From Sulfitobacter guttiformis (GTDB lineage Bacteria; Pseudomonadota; Alphaproteobacteria; Rhodobacterales; Rhodobacteraceae), in NCBI RefSeq assembly GCF_003610455.1, contig NZ_RAQK01000001.1, positions 1,612,001-1,676,000 of the forward strand: DNA of 64,000 nt, in the 5' to 3' direction. Shown here in pieces: positions 27,245 to 39,065 of the stretch. A program made the position numbers and the translations under genes. How positions within the stretch are numbered: the stretch's first letter is position 1; each line of letters starts with the position of its first letter. The notes below the pieces were generated by a model. That model ran no database searches. It worked only from the letters and a program-made list of their open reading frames with translations, and had not been told where the DNA came from.

Positions 27245-28294
27245 TTAGTCCTCCAAAAAAGCCCAAGGAGTTGTAATTGTAAGGCCCAATTGGGTGCCAA
27301 CCTCGAAACGGGCGCGGGTTTCGGCAAACAGGCGTGCACCGCAGTCGGTCACCGCTTCCAACAGGTATTTACCGCCCACATAGGTGACCCGCGCGACTTT
27401 GCTGCGCAGATCCCCTGTCTCGGTAATGGTCAGGTTTTCAGGGCGCAAACAGACATGGCTGACCTGCGCCTCCTGGCTTGCGGATTGTACTGCAACCTCA
27501 GCCCCCAGAATACGCGCCTGTTGCGCATTTCCGCGGGATTTGAGCTCTTGCACCGGCACCACTGCGCCGCGCCCAACGAATTCTGCGACAAAGCGGTTCT
27601 TTGGCCGCTCATAAAGGGTTTGCGGAGTATCGAACTGCTGAATACGCCCTTGATCCATGACAGCAATCCTGTCAGCCATTGCCATGGCTTCGGCCTGATC
27701 ATGGGTGACATAAACCATCGTGGCGCCGGTACGCTTGTGGAAGTCGGTAAAGACGCCCTGCATCGTGGCGCGCAGTGCCACATCAAGGTTGGCCAAAGGC
27801 TCATCCAGCAGGACCGCGCAGGGGTCCGAGACAAGGCAACGGGCCAAAGCGACACGCTGTCTTTGACCCCCCGAAAGATCAGAGGGCATACGATCCGCAT
27901 AGTCCACCAGCCCGGTTGAGGCCAAGGCGGCATCGGTTTGTTTTGCGATTTCTGCTTTGGACAGTTTTCGGATCTCAAGCGGGTAGGATATATTGCGCCG
28001 CACAGACATATGCGGCCAAAGCGCGTAGGACTGGAACACAAACCCGATGTTGCGCGCTTCGGGGGGCAGGTTCGCGCCCGTCTGGGCGTTGGCCATTTCG
28101 CGCGTCCCGATGCGCAGGCGTCCGTGGCTGGGCGCTTCAAAGCCTGCCAAGATCCGTAAAAGCGTGGTTTTGCCACAGCCCGATGGCCCTAAAAGCGCAA
28201 TAAATTCGCCGTCGTCAAACCGCGTTGTAATGTCTTGTAGCGCAGGCGTGCCTGCAAATGTCTTGCCAATGCAGGACAGGTCTATGTCTGCCAT
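27245..28294 (-). CDS. ABC transporter ATP-binding protein (iron/phosphonate/polyamine type)
   Basis: The 349-residue protein has Walker A GPSGCGKTTLL near residue 36, the Q-loop FQSYALWPHMSV, the signature LSGGQRQRVALARCL, Walker B AVLLDEPLANLD and the switch THDQAEAMAMADR. A C-terminal TOBE-like domain of about 100 residues follows, typical of FbpC/PotA/AepX-linked ATPases. It powers the importer formed with the fused permease and the binding protein. Its start overlaps the permease end by 13 bases. Confidence 0.93.
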   Translation of the reverse strand: MADIDLSCIGKTFAGTPALQDITTRFDDGEFIALLGPSGCGKTTLLRILAGFEAPSHGRLRIGTREMANAQTGANLPPEARNIGFVFQSYALWPHMSVRRNISYPLEIRKLSKAEIAKQTDAALASTGLVDYADRMPSDLSGGQRQRVALARCLVSDPCAVLLDEPLANLDVALRATMQGVFTDFHKRTGATMVYVTHDQAEAMAMADRIAVMDQGRIQQFDTPQTLYERPKNRFVAEFVGRGAVVPVQELKSRGNAQQARILGAEVAVQSASQEAQVSHVCLRPENLTITETGDLRSKVARVTYVGGKYLLEAVTDCGARLFAETRARFEVGTQLGLTITTPWAFLED

Positions 28295-29988
28295 GGGACA
28301 ACTCCTTTGGGAAAGCGGCGTGATAACAATTGGATCAGGGCCATGAGGACGATGACGACAAGCACGATGGTCATCGCCAATGCGCTGGCCATGCCGGTTT
28401 CGCCGCTGTCATCGAGATTGAAAATCACCACGCCAAGCGTCTCGGTGCCCGAGGACCACAAAAGCGCAGACACCGTGAGTTCGTTGAACGCGGTGAGAAA
28501 GACAAGAATTGCCCCCGCAGCAGCAGCAGGTGCCGAAAGCGGAAAGATCACATCACGTAAGCGCCGGTAAAGCGAAGCACCAACCGATTGCGCTGCCTCG
28601 TCCATCGCCGGATCAAACTGCTTGAGGCTGGCCTGAACCGAACGGAACATGACCGCAAAGAAGCGCGCGATATAGGCCAGAAAAATAATCCAGATGGTGC
28701 CGTAAAGCGTGGCATCTGTGAACGGCAGTTTGATCAATAGCAAGATCATAGCAATCGACAAAACCACCCCCGGCAGCGCGTAGGGCAAGTCAAGCAGGCT
28801 ATCGAATAGGCGCGCAAGCCGCGTTTTTCGCCGCTCCATAAGCCACGCAAGGGGCAGGCAAAGCACGACAAGCACCAAGGATGCGCCCATCGCCAGCCCG
28901 AATGAGTTGGTAAAAGCGCGTGATGTTGAGGGTTGCCGGAAAAGCACCTCCTGCCACGACGCAAGGCTGACCGTATCCAGACGCAGCGGCACCCCATAGG
29001 CGGGTATCAAGGAGGTGGCCAAAAGGCCGAACATCGGCAGGACAAGGATTGCAGAAACCACCGCCCACAGAAGGATTTCAACAGGCAGGCGCGCCTTACC
29101 CAGCGGGAGAACTAAGGGGCGGGATGTGCTGCCGACAAGGTGTAGCTTCTGACGCGTCTGGAAGAGGCGTTGCAACAAAATACCGGCAACGGCCACAGCC
29201 CCGATCATCATCGCCAGAACCGAAACTTCGGCCAAGACCGTTGTCCCCATTCCCGCCAGCTTTTGGTAAACGAGCGTCGGCAGCGTCGCATAGCCTGCCG
29301 GAATGCCCAACATCGCCGGAATGCCAAAATTGCCAAGGGCGGTCACAAACGTGATTGCCGTACCGGCACCCAGACTGGGTAGGGTCAGCGGCAGCACCAC
29401 TTGCCACCATACGCGCAACCCTTTCGCACCGCTGATGCGGGCGGCCTCAACAACGTCTTGGGGGACAGATCGCAGGCCAGCGCGCAACGTCAGAAAAATG
29501 ATCGACATATGCTGGATGCCCAGAAGAAAAATAATTCCCTCAGGCGAATAGAGCGGCTGCGGAGCCCCAAGCGGGGGTGCGATGCCCAGCGTTTTCAACA
29601 GAGCAGACGAAGGCCCCGTAATCTGGACCCAAGACAACGCGGTAATCTGCGGCGGGATCATCATCGGGATCATCAGGCAGAAAACCAGTGCCGCTTTGGC
29701 CCTCAGGTCTGTCAGCGCCACGAGGAATGCAAAAGCAGATCCCAGCACCAAAGATACCAAAGTGCCAAAACCAGCCGTGATTAACGAATGTTTAAGCGCG
29801 CTCAAGGTTGAGGGCTGCGCCAGCACATCGCGCATCAGGGTAAGGCTGGGGTTCCCTTGATACGTGACGCCCTCAACAAAAAGACGCAACACTGGCGCAA
29901 GGGTCAGACAGATTGCCACGACCAGAATAGCAGAGAGCAGCCGGGCCTCGGACCGGCTGCCTCCGTTGTTTTGTGCGGCAAACATCAC
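28282..29988 (-). CDS. ABC transporter permease, two fused transmembrane halves
   Basis: The 568-residue membrane protein has about twelve helices arranged as two BPD-type permease halves. Each half ends in an EAA-like coupling loop (VVEAARISGAKGLRVWWQVVLPLTLPSL in part, and MDEAAQSVGASLYRRLRDVIFPLSAP in part). One polypeptide thus replaces the usual dimer, as in FbpB, ThiP and some 2-aminoethylphosphonate importers. It overlaps the binding-protein stop by four bases upstream and the ATPase start downstream. Confidence 0.92.
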   Translation of the reverse strand: MMFAAQNNGGSRSEARLLSAILVVAICLTLAPVLRLFVEGVTYQGNPSLTLMRDVLAQPSTLSALKHSLITAGFGTLVSLVLGSAFAFLVALTDLRAKAALVFCLMIPMMIPPQITALSWVQITGPSSALLKTLGIAPPLGAPQPLYSPEGIIFLLGIQHMSIIFLTLRAGLRSVPQDVVEAARISGAKGLRVWWQVVLPLTLPSLGAGTAITFVTALGNFGIPAMLGIPAGYATLPTLVYQKLAGMGTTVLAEVSVLAMMIGAVAVAGILLQRLFQTRQKLHLVGSTSRPLVLPLGKARLPVEILLWAVVSAILVLPMFGLLATSLIPAYGVPLRLDTVSLASWQEVLFRQPSTSRAFTNSFGLAMGASLVLVVLCLPLAWLMERRKTRLARLFDSLLDLPYALPGVVLSIAMILLLIKLPFTDATLYGTIWIIFLAYIARFFAVMFRSVQASLKQFDPAMDEAAQSVGASLYRRLRDVIFPLSAPAAAAGAILVFLTAFNELTVSALLWSSGTETLGVVIFNLDDSGETGMASALAMTIVLVVIVLMALIQLLSRRFPKGVVPWQT

Positions 29989-30953
29989 TCAGCGCCGAAA
30001 AGCTCTGAGAATTTGGCTTTATTGGCGTCTGCGTTTGCGAGCGCTTCAGCCGGATCAAAGGCCATCAACTTGATGTTATCGCGCGCAGGGAAACCTGCAG
30101 GGACACCCATGCCGTCGCGCGCCGGGATATAGCCCATATCCAAAACCAGGTCCTGACCGTCTTCGCTCAGCAAGAAGTCGACAAACTTCTCTGCGCCCGC
30201 AACGTTCTTGGCAGAGGATAAGATCGCAACCGGCTCAGTCACATATGAGACGCCTTCTTCAGGGAAGACGAATTCTACCGGGGACCCATCGGCCTTATTG
30301 CGGATGGCAAGAAAGTCCACGACCATGCCGTAGGGCTTTTCGCCCGAGGCGACGGCCTTGAACGTACCACCATTGCCGCCCTGCGCGCGCGCCTCGTTAG
30401 CGGCAAGGCCTTCGTAGTAATCCCAGCCCAAGCTGTCGTCGCTTGTGAGCGTGGCAAGGTGGATCAGTGCGGCACCGGAATACAGAGGTGATGGCATTGC
30501 GATCTGACCCTTGATTGAGGCGTCAGACAGGTCGCCCCAAGATGTCGGTGCGGTTTCAACGCCTGTATTGTAAACAATGCCGGTCGTGATCAGCTTGGTG
30601 GAATAGTAATACCCCTCGGGTGAGAAGAGGGCTGCGTCGTAGTTCGCGGCTTCGGGGGAGCTATAAGCATTCAGCAGGCCCTGTTGCGCCATGCCTTCAA
30701 GGGTTACGGTGTCTGCAATCAAAAGCACGTCAGGCTGCGGGTTACCGGCTTCGATCTCCGCGCGCAGGCGTGCCATCAGCTTGGTCGTGCCATCACGCAC
30801 CCAATCGACTTCGGTGCCGGGGTTTGCTGCCATAAAGGCATCAACCGTGCGCTGCGCGTCAGCATTGGGTTGCGAGGTGTAGAGGGTGATCGTGTCGGCC
30901 ATGGCTGTGCTGGCCAAGAGCGCGAAAGCGGTGGATGTGAGGACGGACTTCAT
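29985..30953 (-). CDS. ABC transporter periplasmic substrate-binding protein (FbpA/2-aminoethylphosphonate-like)
   Basis: The 322-residue protein has a signal peptide (MKSVLTSTAFALLASTAMA, then DTITLYTSQPNADAQ) and the two-lobed fold of ferric-iron, thiamine and 2-aminoethylphosphonate binding proteins. Characteristic stretches are KLMARLRAEIEAGNPQPDVLLIAD and VAILSSAKNVAGAEKFVDFLLS. The paired tyrosines that bind iron in FbpA are not obvious at the usual late position, which favours an organic or phosphorylated ligand over iron. It is the first gene of the six-gene operon and is divergent from a DeoR regulator. Confidence 0.9.
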   Translation of the reverse strand: MKSVLTSTAFALLASTAMADTITLYTSQPNADAQRTVDAFMAANPGTEVDWVRDGTTKLMARLRAEIEAGNPQPDVLLIADTVTLEGMAQQGLLNAYSSPEAANYDAALFSPEGYYYSTKLITTGIVYNTGVETAPTSWGDLSDASIKGQIAMPSPLYSGAALIHLATLTSDDSLGWDYYEGLAANEARAQGGNGGTFKAVASGEKPYGMVVDFLAIRNKADGSPVEFVFPEEGVSYVTEPVAILSSAKNVAGAEKFVDFLLSEDGQDLVLDMGYIPARDGMGVPAGFPARDNIKLMAFDPAEALANADANKAKFSELFGAE

Positions 30954-30974
30954 GGGGCTCTCCTGGAGGTTTGT

Positions 30975-30988
30975 CTTTCGAACGAAAG
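30975..30988. promoter_or_regulatory. Candidate DeoR-family operator
   Basis: CTTTCG and CGAAAG flank two bases (30975-30988), a TTTCG dyad of the kind bound by DeoR/GlpR regulators. It lies 22 bases upstream of the binding-protein start, in the divergent region shared with the DeoR gene. Confidence 0.4.
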
Positions 30989-31123
30989 CATTTCACGAGT
31001 CGCGTTATTGCTGAGAACCTTGACAGTTTTGTAACAGTTTCTTGAAGTTTTTAATTATATTGCAGCGCGCAGCCGAGTTTCCTAACCTATAGAAAAAGTG
31101 ATGTTTTCTTAGAGGACCCTGCC

Positions 31124-31888
31124 GTGCACCGGGATGTTATCCAGCGAAGGGATGCGATCATCGCGTTATTGTCAGAAAACGAAATGCTTTCGGCTATGGC
31201 ACTTTCGTTCGAACTTGATGTCTCTGTTCAAACGATCCGCGCAAATCTACGCGATCTGGATGAAGCCGGCTTGGTACAGCGGCGCAATGGCACCGTGCGG
31301 CTGCGCCAACCAAGCGAAAACATCGGCTATCTGCCGCGCGAAGGGATCGCGCGGCAAGAAAAGCAACGAATTGCTTTAGCAGTCAAGAACTTGATCCCCG
31401 ATGGCGCGCGCTTGGCTTTGGGCACCGGCACGACAGTAGAGACATGCGCGCGTTTTCTGGCCTCGCACAAGGACCTATTTGTAGCCTCCAACAGCATCCA
31501 CGCTGTCTGCGCCCTGCAACATGCCCCGGGCGTTGCGGTTGAATTAGCAGGCGGAGCTGTCCGAATGCGCGATCTGGATATGATTGGGACGCCTGCAATT
31601 GAGTTTTTTTCTAAATTCAATGTGGACTATGCCGTGTTCAGCTGCGGCGGCCTGTCGGAGACCGGCAGGGTAATGGACTATAATTCTGACGAAGTATCCG
31701 CACGCAAAGCTATCGCCAATTGCAGCAAAAATAGCATTCTGGTTATCGATAGCACAAAGAACAGATTGGATCTGACTTGTCAGACTGGGAATGTCTGGGA
31801 CTTTGATGTTGTCGTCACAGGTGCAACCTTTTCAACGGCAATTCTACAAAGTTGTGCGCGACATGATTGCCGAGTTATTCAAGTATGA
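31124..31888 (+). CDS. DeoR/GlpR-family transcriptional regulator
   Basis: A 254-residue regulator with the N-terminal DeoR helix-turn-helix (residues about 5-60, SVQTIRANLRDLDEAGLVQRRNG) and a C-terminal sugar-phosphate sensor domain. The sensor shows LGTGTTVETCARFL, AGGAVR and VFSCGGLSETG. DeoR regulators usually respond to phosphorylated sugars or related metabolites. The start is GTG at 31124 with GAGGA eight bases upstream. It is divergent from the transporter-phosphoesterase operon and is its likely repressor, which suggests the inducer is a phosphorylated product of that pathway. Confidence 0.9.
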   Translation: MHRDVIQRRDAIIALLSENEMLSAMALSFELDVSVQTIRANLRDLDEAGLVQRRNGTVRLRQPSENIGYLPREGIARQEKQRIALAVKNLIPDGARLALGTGTTVETCARFLASHKDLFVASNSIHAVCALQHAPGVAVELAGGAVRMRDLDMIGTPAIEFFSKFNVDYAVFSCGGLSETGRVMDYNSDEVSARKAIANCSKNSILVIDSTKNRLDLTCQTGNVWDFDVVVTGATFSTAILQSCARHDCRVIQV

Positions 31889-32630
31889 CAGTGGGATAGT
31901 TCTGCGGGTATTTGGCGAGTTTGAGGTTTGGAGAACATATTGATACTACAAACAAAAACACCCACCGCTGATCCATAGGAGCTTCGATGTGTGCGCAAAG
32001 AAGAGATTCAATGCGGATGGCTGCAAGGGGCACTCTGGACCGTTCGCGTAACTTTGCAATGATCACGTTCTGCGCAAAGCTCCCGTTTGTGCAAGACGCA
32101 GCGAACGACCGCAATCCGCCCTTCATGATGGCTTTCTGAAGCGACAGGGGCTCCGGTTTTCTTAGCCGGTTAGCAGTATCTTAAACGGTGCGATGTCGGC
32201 TGCGTGCAGATCATCTGCCAAGTGCCCTCCCTTGAGGATGATTTCCGCACAGAGATCTTCGAGTACAATGGAGTAGTGTGCCTTGGTCATGTTCCAGCTT
32301 CAGGGTGCTGGCGCTCTAGAACGTGGCTCCTTCGAGGTGTCGGCCCAGTTGGCCTTGGGAGATTGACCCTGCACCCCGCCTGTCTGTCTGATTTTCAACT
32401 CCTCTGTGGTTGCGATTGGCCAAGAGTGCTCTCTTATCAAATTGTCCTATCTGGACTCATAAGCGCTGGCGTCAGACACAACTCGTATTCTGGAAGCGTT
32501 GGTTGTCATCAGATGTCCCTGTCCTGCACCTATGATTCAAAATTCACTGGCAGTGGAACTTTCGGTAATACCCCGAGTTATTAGGATGTGGCAGCAAAAG
32601 CGCCCTCAATATCTCTTATCATGAAAAGAT
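31889..32630 (+). other. Spacer, probably eroded sequence
   Basis: About 740 bases without a supported gene. A minus-strand frame at 31875-32126 overlaps GC-rich spacer sequence near 32040-32130 that looks like a dispersed non-coding repeat. A plus-strand frame at 32204-32584 has no recognisable domain. Confidence 0.35.
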
Positions 32631-32636
32631 TTGGCT

Positions 32637-34433
32637 GTGGATTTTTTGAGCGAGCTGCTGGCCGAGGGCAACATCTTCTTGTCGGTTCTTATTGTATGTG
32701 CGGTATTTGTAGGCTTCTTAATCGAACGGTTACCGCCAGCAGCAGTTGCAACATGTGGCGCGGCCGCATTTATGCTTGTCGGATATATATCAACCGATGA
32801 AGTTCTGGCCGTATTTTCCAACCCCGCACCTATCACCATCGCAGCGATGTTCATTCTGTCAGGTGCATTGGTCAGGACGGGCGTGATTGATGCAGCGTCT
32901 CTTTACCTCGTCAACCAGGCCGAGAAACGGGGATGGATTGCATTCTTTGTCCTGCTGGCGGGCGCCGCCGTCGCGTCCGGCCTGATGAACAATACTCCTC
33001 TCGTTCTAATTCTCATTCCCATCATCATTAGAATGGCACAGACACTCGGGGTGGCAGCCACGAAATTGCTCATACCCCTGTCTTATATAGCTGTCCTCGG
33101 TGGCACTTTGACGTTGGTCGGAACATCGACCAACCTTCTGATCGACGGGGTAGCGCGCGAAGCCGGTCTGCCGGCTTTCGGGATTTTGGAAATTCTGCCT
33201 TTCGGTATCGTTGCAGTGATAACGGGATCAGTCACGCTGATGTTTCTTGGGCCAAAACTGTTGCCGAGCCGGACATCGGGTGCTGCCTCGCTTACCGAGG
33301 ATTCTGCCGAATTTCTTACGGAAATCTCGTTGAAATCCGCCGTCGAAGAAGACGAAAAAAATGACCGCCTTCTGACTTCGTTTACGTCGCTCATGCGCTT
33401 TAAGTTGAAGCTGATTATCAACGGTAATCACGCAGAAAAAATAACCTCAGAGAGTATCTTGCGACAGTCAGAGCGTGTGATTGCGCGGGCTTCGTCGACC
33501 GAGATCCTGACGCTGCGGGAAAACGAAAAGTTCCGGATCGGTTATCCAGTAACTGACAGACCAGACACGCCTGCGGCCGATGTTGTCTGCATCGAAGCCA
33601 TCGTAGCGACCGATAGAAGTGGTAAGGGGCGCAAATTGTCCGATCTCGGCTGGTTCGCCAATTTCAGGGTCAGAATTTTGGGTGTATCGCGGCACATGCA
33701 CAATCCCGGGCGCCAGCTTGAGCATGTAAGGCTGAAACCGGGCGATCGTATTCTACTTGAAGGTCCGGCCAGCGGTCTGAAGTCAGTGATTGAGGGATCT
33801 GATCTGGTATCCGCAACCATGCCTGTCGCAAGGCCATATCGCCGCCACCGGGCTCCGATTGCAATAGCAGCCATGCTGGGTGTCGTCATTCTCGCGATCT
33901 TTAACGTTGCACCCATTGTGACCTTATCGATGTTGGCCGTCGCCCTTATTCTGTTAGCGGGTTGCATCGAAGCAGAAGATGCATGGAGCGCGATCGACGG
34001 ATCAACACTGGTTCTTATTTTCGCGATGTTGGCCATCGGCAAAGGGTTGGAAAACGCTAAGGTCATCGAAACTCTTGTGCAAAGTATCGCGCCATTTCTT
34101 CAAGACGCATCGCCGATTATTTTATTAGTTTCGATCTACGCGCTCACGTCTATCCTTACGGAGCTTGTCTCGAACAGTGCGGTTGCTGTAATCCTAACAC
34201 CGTTGGCGATATCGCTTGCAAACTCACTGGGAATAGAACCGAGACCCTTAGTTTATGCGATCATGATGGGGGCCTCTGCGAGTTTTGCTACCCCTATTGG
34301 CTACCAGACAAATACACTTGTGTATTCTGCGGGAAACTATCGGTTCACAGATTTTCTGAAAATCGGGGTTCCCATGAATTTCACAGTCGGAATTGCCAGC
34401 TGCACTGCGATCTGGCTACTTGCTCCTATGTGA
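32637..34433 (+). CDS. SLC13-family anion permease with central RCK_C domains
   Basis: The roughly 598-residue membrane protein has the divalent-anion:sodium symporter layout: N-terminal helices with the motif GLMNNTPLVLI and TLVGTSTNLLIDG, two cytosolic TrkA-C-like (RCK_C) regions at about residues 205-395, then C-terminal helices with SNSAVAVILTPLAI and ATPIGYQTNTLVY. The paired asparagine-threonine motifs bind sodium and anion in the family. Sulfate, sulfite-type anions, phosphate or dicarboxylates are possible substrates. The start is a GTG at 32637 (or TTG at 32631); neither has a strong ribosome site. It stands alone. Confidence 0.85.
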   Translation: MDFLSELLAEGNIFLSVLIVCAVFVGFLIERLPPAAVATCGAAAFMLVGYISTDEVLAVFSNPAPITIAAMFILSGALVRTGVIDAASLYLVNQAEKRGWIAFFVLLAGAAVASGLMNNTPLVLILIPIIIRMAQTLGVAATKLLIPLSYIAVLGGTLTLVGTSTNLLIDGVAREAGLPAFGILEILPFGIVAVITGSVTLMFLGPKLLPSRTSGAASLTEDSAEFLTEISLKSAVEEDEKNDRLLTSFTSLMRFKLKLIINGNHAEKITSESILRQSERVIARASSTEILTLRENEKFRIGYPVTDRPDTPAADVVCIEAIVATDRSGKGRKLSDLGWFANFRVRILGVSRHMHNPGRQLEHVRLKPGDRILLEGPASGLKSVIEGSDLVSATMPVARPYRRHRAPIAIAAMLGVVILAIFNVAPIVTLSMLAVALILLAGCIEAEDAWSAIDGSTLVLIFAMLAIGKGLENAKVIETLVQSIAPFLQDASPIILLVSIYALTSILTELVSNSAVAVILTPLAISLANSLGIEPRPLVYAIMMGASASFATPIGYQTNTLVYSAGNYRFTDFLKIGVPMNFTVGIASCTAIWLLAPM

Positions 34434-34659
34434 TCATGTAACCTTTCAGCATGAACAATATTAAGGTGGATTCAAATGTGCCGAGTGAAGGTCCCAGGTT
34501 TTGACAGAATTTTTGGCTGCGTCATTCTTGGCGGTCAGAGCTTGTGCCAAATAGGAATGTTTTTGGTACCGTCGAAGTGCCGTCTTTTCTAGTGATCTTG
34601 CTACGTTTGATTTGTCAGCATAAATGGAAGAAACGAAACTTATTGGTCGAAAACACACT

Positions 34660-34856
34660 ATGACCAAAGGCATTTTTCCCGCTGCTGCATTCACGGTGGC
34701 ACTTGGCGCATCAGTCTCTGCTGATCCCAGTGTTGGCTTGGCCTAAGCTTGTCCCTCGGTGGCGGTAATCTTGACGATGGTGTTGGCATTCGCGTGTTTT
34801 CCTGCTGTAGGGAGGCGCGTAATGTTGGGCTCCGCTTTCCTGATATCAATCACTGA
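34660..34856 (+). pseudogene. Remnant of a small glycine-rich exported protein
   Basis: An ATG at 34660 opens a signal peptide (MTKGIFPAAAFTVALGASVS, then ADPSVGL) and stops at TAA 34744-34746. One frame over, the sequence continues as GLSLSLGGGNLDDGVGIRVFS, which reads naturally after DPSVGL. A single frameshift near 34738-34744 has therefore broken the gene. The restored start resembles small exported proteins with a glycine-rich strand seen in Roseobacters (by memory). Downstream of RVFS the frame degenerates. Confidence 0.45.
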
Positions 34857-34890
34857 GACGATTTACTGAGCACATAAGAAAAAGACGAGT

Positions 34891-36066
34891 TCACCCTTTG
34901 CCGAACAGCCTAAATCTGGACTTTCCGACTTTGGGCTTGGTACCGAACTGGACACCGCACTCCTCAAAGAAACTGCGCACCTGTGGGGTGAGGAGGCCTC
35001 GTCCAGCAGCGTTTTGCGGCAAGCCAAAGCCGCCGCCATAGTTAATCTCGACGATCACTGGGCCGTCTTTTGTGATTGCGATGTCAGTCGATTGATACCG
35101 GATCGGCGCAAATAGCCGTGCTGCGCGTTCATTCATCTCACGCAATGCGTCCCAATGGGGCAGTTTCTTGCCCATCCAGTTCGCACGTGTGGGGTGGTCT
35201 TCAAGAAAAACTATTTCGGGACCACTGCGGGTCACCACGGTTTTGATCTCGCCGCTTTCTGTGTCTATCTCACAGGCGATGTTTCCGCTGCGCCAAAGCG
35301 TATCGGCAATCTGGTCTCCTTGCGGCATGGAGATGACCGCGAGCGGGCAATCGACACGGTCGGTTTGTACCAGATTGACCATGCGAATGGTGGCTAGCGC
35401 CGAACAAAAAGGCGCGATATCTTCATGATTTTCAAGGTTCACTTGAAGCAGGTAGGCGTTATCACCCAAAAATGAGGTCATGAAATCAGCATATGTCATC
35501 GGTGGCTGCCCAACACATGAGATATGGGTTTGATCGGCATCTTTGACGCTGAAGGCGCCAAAGCTGACCATGCCGTCAACAATCTTGCCAAAGAGTTTCG
35601 TGTTGCCAAGGCTGAGAATCAAATCGCGCAAATCTTCGGGGTTCGAGATTTTTTGCACTCCAGGATAGAGACGCGGGGAGGTGTCGATCACGGCTACGGT
35701 CTCGGGTGCGGAGGCACCGCCAGCATTCAGGATTGTTCCTGCTAGAATTTTATCTTCTGCGGCACTGCTCCAACCTTGGTTGTTACAGGCATGGGCGATA
35801 GGCCAATGAAGCGAGTTCGAGATGAATTGCGCGCGTTGATCTTCGGTGTAGCGATCCTCGTAAAAGAGACCCCACCGGATGTATTCAGATATATTTATTT
35901 TAGCGTCGCTGCGCGAAATTCGGGAGAACTCCATCCCCAGTTTGACTGCCGAGCGGCCTGTTTTTTTTGCGGCATAGGCTAACATGTCGCTTAGCTTGCC
36001 ATTGTCTACCTGCGCGAATGCTGCCTTATCTTTTTCTGCCGCTGTGATGGGTGTTTGAATAGTCAT
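34891..36066 (-). CDS. ATP-grasp protein (sugar-transfer-associated type)
   Basis: The 391-residue protein starts MTIQTPITAAEKDK and carries a C-terminal ATP-grasp-like half: LFGKIVDGMVSFGAF, GPEIVFLEDHPTRANWMGK, and IAITKDGPVIVEINYGGGFGLPQ with the metal-binding Glu-x-Asn. This fits the sugar-transfer-associated ATP-grasp family, often found with capsule or exopolysaccharide genes, though none lie nearby. A 40-residue upstream extension of the frame has no ribosome site. The substrate is unknown. No partner gene is adjacent. Confidence 0.78.
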   Translation of the reverse strand: MTIQTPITAAEKDKAAFAQVDNGKLSDMLAYAAKKTGRSAVKLGMEFSRISRSDAKINISEYIRWGLFYEDRYTEDQRAQFISNSLHWPIAHACNNQGWSSAAEDKILAGTILNAGGASAPETVAVIDTSPRLYPGVQKISNPEDLRDLILSLGNTKLFGKIVDGMVSFGAFSVKDADQTHISCVGQPPMTYADFMTSFLGDNAYLLQVNLENHEDIAPFCSALATIRMVNLVQTDRVDCPLAVISMPQGDQIADTLWRSGNIACEIDTESGEIKTVVTRSGPEIVFLEDHPTRANWMGKKLPHWDALREMNERAARLFAPIRYQSTDIAITKDGPVIVEINYGGGFGLPQNAAGRGLLTPQVRSFFEECGVQFGTKPKVGKSRFRLFGKG

Positions 36067-36554
36067 GTGAGCCTCATAAAGCTGCCAAAATCGCAGGAGT
36101 GTTGCCGATATCGAAACAGATATTTGCAAAGTATGACCAAATTTGGGCGAGACAGGTTTTCGAACGTTTGGGGCTTGCAGGAACATTGTGCTGAATGCCA
36201 GCTAAAGGTCACCTTTCCCAAGGTCTATGCTTACGCAGCGAACTTCTGCGTCCCGCACTTAGTGAGTGCTTTTGTGATAATATGTAAATGAATCCAGAGT
36301 CTTAGTTGCAACGGACAGGTTGTGAACCACGTGTGCGCTGTCATGGGCTATGGCCATAGATTGACCGAAGGCTAAGTTGAAGGCTCACTCGGGTTTGAAA
36401 GGGAATTGGCGAACTGGCGGAAACTTCCTGAGCCGACAATCTTGGGGAAATTTGAGCAAGCTGTTAAATAGATAGGGTTTCAGCATCCAAGGTATCACCC
36501 GCGACGCGCAAAGTTATACGCGCCGCGCAATTTTATTTGCATCCCTACACAATC
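36067..36554 (+). other. Spacer between the ATP-grasp gene and gyrB
   Basis: About 490 bases. No gene is supported. GC-rich complementary words near 36495-36530 (cgcgacgcgc and gcgccgcgc) could fold as the 3' end of the gyrB transcript, but pairing is imperfect and no T run follows. Confidence 0.35.

Positions 36555-39065
<2,511 letters not shown>

Noticed and set aside
29985..30953. Calling the ABC system an iron transporter
   Set aside because: The family includes iron, thiamine and aminophosphonate binders; no tyrosine pair is evident and the operon partners are phosphoesterases.
31875..32126. Minus-strand open frame of 83 codons overlapping the DeoR stop
   Set aside because: Looks like the spurious hypothetical frames produced by dispersed spacer repeats in Roseobacters.
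32204..32584. Plus-strand open frame of 126 codons
   Set aside because: Composition is not protein-like, no family features are visible and no ribosome site was found.
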